Shown here: positions 60,506 to 64,000 of the stretch, piece after piece
How positions within the stretch are numbered: the stretch's first letter is position 1
Layout of the letters: each line of letters starts with the position of its first letter
Origin: Mycolicibacterium rhodesiae JS60
GTDB taxonomy: Bacteria > Actinomycetota > Actinomycetes > Mycobacteriales > Mycobacteriaceae
Direction: 5' to 3'
Assembly (NCBI GenBank): GCA_000230935.2
Contig: AGIQ01000002.1
Location: 1,736,001-1,800,000, forward strand
Length of the DNA stretch: 64,000 bases
The notes under the pieces: model-generated
Seen by the model: only the letters and a program-made list of their open reading frames with translations
What the model was told of the DNA's origin: nothing
Databases searched by the model: none
Position numbers and translations under genes: made by a program

Positions 60506-60816
60506 TGGGCGCTGCAGTCCAGTGATACCGAGATCGTCTGGCTCGTCACGACGGGCACCAGGATCGTGCGGTCTCCGTTGCGCCCCGGACCGGTGTAGGG
60601 CACCCATTGGGTGAGGGTCTGGGGATTGCGCACGTTGGTGACCACGCACTTGGACATCGGCCCGGTTCCGATGCGGTCGATGTTGACGGTGTAGCCCTGC
60701 TGCTGCAACTGGCTGATCGTGCCCTGGGCCGAATCATCGGCCCAGGCCGGGGCGGCCGGCCCGGCGATGATGCCACCGACTGCCGCCATCGCCGCTAGTG
60801 CTGATGCGGTACGCAT
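60502..60816 (-). CDS. Small secreted protein, paralog family member 3
   Basis: A 104-residue exported protein. Signal peptide about 1-27 (ASALAAMAAVGGIIAGPAAP then AWAD), then ISQLQQQGYTVNIDRIGTGP, CVVTNVRNPQTLTQWVPY, VPVVTSQTISVSLDC. It has the same domain and cysteine spacing as the genes at 46530 and 47065. The ATG at 60816 was chosen; an upstream ATG gives nine more residues. Confidence 0.82.
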   Translation of the reverse strand: MRTASALAAMAAVGGIIAGPAAPAWADDSAQGTISQLQQQGYTVNIDRIGTGPMSKCVVTNVRNPQTLTQWVPYTGPGRNGDRTILVPVVTSQTISVSLDCSAH

Positions 60817-61115
60817 ACCGCGCCTCCTCGTTTCCGCCCCCAATGATTCTCCATCTACATCGTCGCCGCCGCCGGAAACGTTCCGCTACCAGGTGGCCAT
60901 TTCGCTGGCAGAGAACACGACCTGGCATTGCCGGACGAATTGCATTCTGCCTGCGGTTGTTTAGCTCTCGCGGGGTCGGGAACCCGAAGCCCTGGGCGGG
61001 TGACGCGAACGGTCAACGAGGGGCCGTCGCGACGGATTGCCCGTACTTCGGCAGGATGAATCCGGTGCTCATGCGCCTCATCCTGCACAACATTCACAGG
61101 CATCGAGGAGGACTT

Positions 61116-61346
61116 GTGGGCAACAGCGGACCCGAAGAAGGCATCAAGGGCGTCGTCGAGGACGTCAAGGGCAAGGCCAAGGAAGCCGTCGGCACCGTCA
61201 CGGGACGGGGCGATCTCACCGAAGAGGGAAAGGCCCAGCAGGACAAGGCCGACGCTCAGCGTGATGCCGCGGCCAAGGAAGCCGAAGCCGACAAGGCTCG
61301 CACCGAGGCCAAGACCCAAGAGAAGCGACAGGAGTCGCACCAGTAG
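61116..61346 (+). CDS. CsbD-like stress-response protein
   Basis: A 76-residue hydrophilic protein: GPEEGIKGVVEDVKGKAKEAVGTVTG then DLTEEGKAQQDKADAQRDAA is the CsbD repeat-like signature, and the C-terminal 40 residues are a charged helix. CsbD-like proteins accumulate under general stress; their molecular role is unclear. The GTG at 61116 directly follows GAGGAGGA, a strong ribosome site. Confidence 0.85.
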   Translation: MGNSGPEEGIKGVVEDVKGKAKEAVGTVTGRGDLTEEGKAQQDKADAQRDAAAKEAEADKARTEAKTQEKRQESHQ

Positions 61347-61395
61347 TAGACCCCACTCGGGCCCGGTCGGTGACTCCGGCCGGGCCCGTGTGCGT

Positions 61396-61728
61396 TCAGC
61401 GTCCGCGCGGGGCGTACATGATCAGCGCCACGCCCAGCAGGCAGATCAGCGAGCCCGTCACATCCCAGCGGTCGGGACGAAACCCGTCGGCGGCCATTCC
61501 CCATAGCAAAGAACCCGCCACGAATACGCCACCGTAGGCCGCCAAGATCCGGCCGAAATGCGCATCGGGCTGCAGGGTAGCCGCGAAACCGTAAGCGCCC
61601 AAAGCGATTATGCCAAAGCCGGCCCAGATCCAGCCGCGGTGTTCGCGCACCCCCTGCCACACCAGCCAGGCACCGCCGATCTCCAGCAGCGCCGCGGCGA
61701 CGAACAACGCGATCGACTTCAACACCAT
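61396..61728 (-). CDS. YnfA/UPF0060 family membrane protein
   Basis: A 110-residue protein with four helices. The sequence LLEIGGAWLVWQGVREHRG near the N-terminus and FGRILAAYGGVFVAGSLLWG in the third helix are UPF0060 (YnfA) signatures. YnfA is related to small multidrug exporters, though substrates are uncertain. It starts at ATG 61728; ATG 61740 is in frame. Confidence 0.9.
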   Translation of the reverse strand: MVLKSIALFVAAALLEIGGAWLVWQGVREHRGWIWAGFGIIALGAYGFAATLQPDAHFGRILAAYGGVFVAGSLLWGMAADGFRPDRWDVTGSLICLLGVALIMYAPRGR

Positions 61729-61786
61729 GGCGCGCAACATTACCTGCGCTTGCTGAGCCGTTCATTGAGTGCTGACGCTCCAAGAA

Positions 61787-61805
61787 ACGCCGCCAATGGC
61801 GGCGT
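61787..61805. repeat. Short perfect hairpin between divergent genes
   Basis: ACGCCGCC-AAT-GGCGGCGT is an 8-bp perfect stem with a 3-base loop, between ynfA and the acyl-CoA synthetase gene. The flanks (TTGAGTG at 61765 and CACTCAA at 61813) also pair, so a larger structure is possible. As the genes diverge, this is an operator or leader structure rather than a terminator. Confidence 0.5.
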
Positions 61806-61866
61806 CACCGCTCACTCAACGAGCTGAACGGGACCCGTCACGCTGCCCGTCCGATAGATTCGGGCC

Positions 61867-63498
<1,632 letters not shown>

Positions 63499-64000
63499 CT
63501 ACCGCTCCGCGCGTTGGTAGGCGGTGATGACGGCCGCCCCGCCGAGCCCGATGTTGTGCTGCAGCGCTGCGCTGACGTTGTCCACCTGACGCTTGTCGGC
63601 GGTACCGCGCAACTGCCAGGTCAGCTCGGAGCACTGGGCCAGGCCGGTCGCGCCCAGTGGATGGCCCTTGGAGATCAGGCCGCCCGACGGGTTGACCACC
63701 CAGCGTCCGCCATAGGTGGTGTCGTCTTTGTCGATCAGCGAGGGCGCCTCACCGGGACCGCAGAGGCCGAGGGCTTCGTACAGCAGCAGTTCGTTGGCCG
63801 AGAAGCAGTCGTGCAGCTCGATCACCTGAAAGTCCTCCGGGCCGAGTCCGGACTGATCGTAAACCTGTTGCGCAGCCTGAACATTCATGTCGTAGCCGAT
63901 GATATTGGCCGCGCTGCCGTCGAATGTCGACGCGAAGTCGGTGGTCATCGCCTGCCCGACGATCTCCACCGCCTGCCCGGCCAGGCCGTGCTTGTCGACG
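63499..64000 (-). CDS. Thiolase-like lipid-transfer/acetyl-CoA acetyltransferase (3' part)
   Basis: The C-terminal 167 codons or so of a thiolase-family protein; the 5' end lies beyond the right edge. The motifs FQVIELHDCFSANELLLYEALG and NPSGGLISKGHPLGATGLAQ are those of SCP2-type thiolases (Ltp family), with the catalytic His in GHPLGATG. Mycobacterial relatives act in side-chain degradation or lipid metabolism. It converges on the FadD gene with abutting stop codons (TAGCTA at 63496-63501). Confidence 0.88.
   Translation of the reverse strand, partial: VDKHGLAGQAVEIVGQAMTTDFASTFDGSAANIIGYDMNVQAAQQVYDQSGLGPEDFQVIELHDCFSANELLLYEALGLCGPGEAPSLIDKDDTTYGGRWVVNPSGGLISKGHPLGATGLAQCSELTWQLRGTADKRQVDNVSAALQHNIGLGGAAVITAYQRAER

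Overview
The window is high-GC actinobacterial DNA that reads as a Mycobacterium chromosome, most likely a fast-growing environmental species (Mycolicibacterium type). The evidence is a mapA-sigL-rslA-MarR block in the order known from M. tuberculosis (Rv0734-Rv0737), an mmsA-fadE9-mmsB operon matching Rv0753c-Rv0751c, a PGRS-type glycine-rich surface protein, a close relative of the Rv0315 GH16 glucanase, and many short secreted proteins of mycobacterial type. GTG starts and 1-4 base start/stop overlaps are common. I saw no intact insertion sequence, prophage or CRISPR array. The one sign of integration is a truncated tyrosine recombinase beside a tRNA-Leu(UAA) gene.

Layout. 1-3.4 kb: methionine aminopeptidase (partial), a transglutaminase-like protein, SigL with its zinc-type anti-sigma factor RslA, and a MarR regulator. 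3.4-7 kb: valine catabolism operon (mmsA, fadE9, mmsB, reverse strand) behind an 18-bp operator. 7.1-11.8 kb: an SDR, a CitA/CitB-type two-component system and a divergent dicarboxylate symporter. 11.8-15.6 kb: tRNA-Leu, integrase remnant and a 1036-residue exported protein with two tandem copies of a two-domain module. 16-21.9 kb: divergent TetR genes, a small secreted CHAP-like protein, an exported surface protein preceded by two related palindromes, an epimerase and a GlxA-type regulator. 22.1-25.4 kb: a cobalt-type nitrile hydratase operon (DUF1097 membrane protein, beta, alpha, activator, CbtB, CbtA).

25.4-34.2 kb is a cell-envelope region: L,D-transpeptidase, GH16, a secreted protein with 18-residue repeats, a second exported paralog, and a PGRS protein ending in a C39-like cysteine peptidase. 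34.6-38.0 kb holds a translationally coupled operon of an Lgt-like membrane protein, a proline-rich membrane protein and a radical SAM enzyme of the COG1964/tetraether-synthase type. It meets, end to end, a seven-helix protein resembling Pyr4-type membrane terpene cyclases. This is the best candidate here for an undescribed system. 38.2-44.8 kb: a deleted isochorismatase, small enzymes, a MOSC/reductase/ferredoxin fusion, a CobW GTPase and a secreted GH2 enzyme.

45-64 kb: a GMC oxidoreductase, a divergent pair of small secreted paralogs around a mirrored array of TGGAG repeats, dienelactone hydrolase, DUF427, a GAF-GGDEF cyclase, Ohr, a GH29 fucosidase, an amino-acid ABC system with fused binding protein and permease, a secreted cupin, a PaaK-like ligase, a DUF3060 protein, an MFS transporter, a beta-propeller protein, a Ddn-like protein, CsbD, YnfA, an acyl-CoA synthetase and the end of a thiolase. 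Six convergent gene pairs here end with stop codons that overlap or abut.
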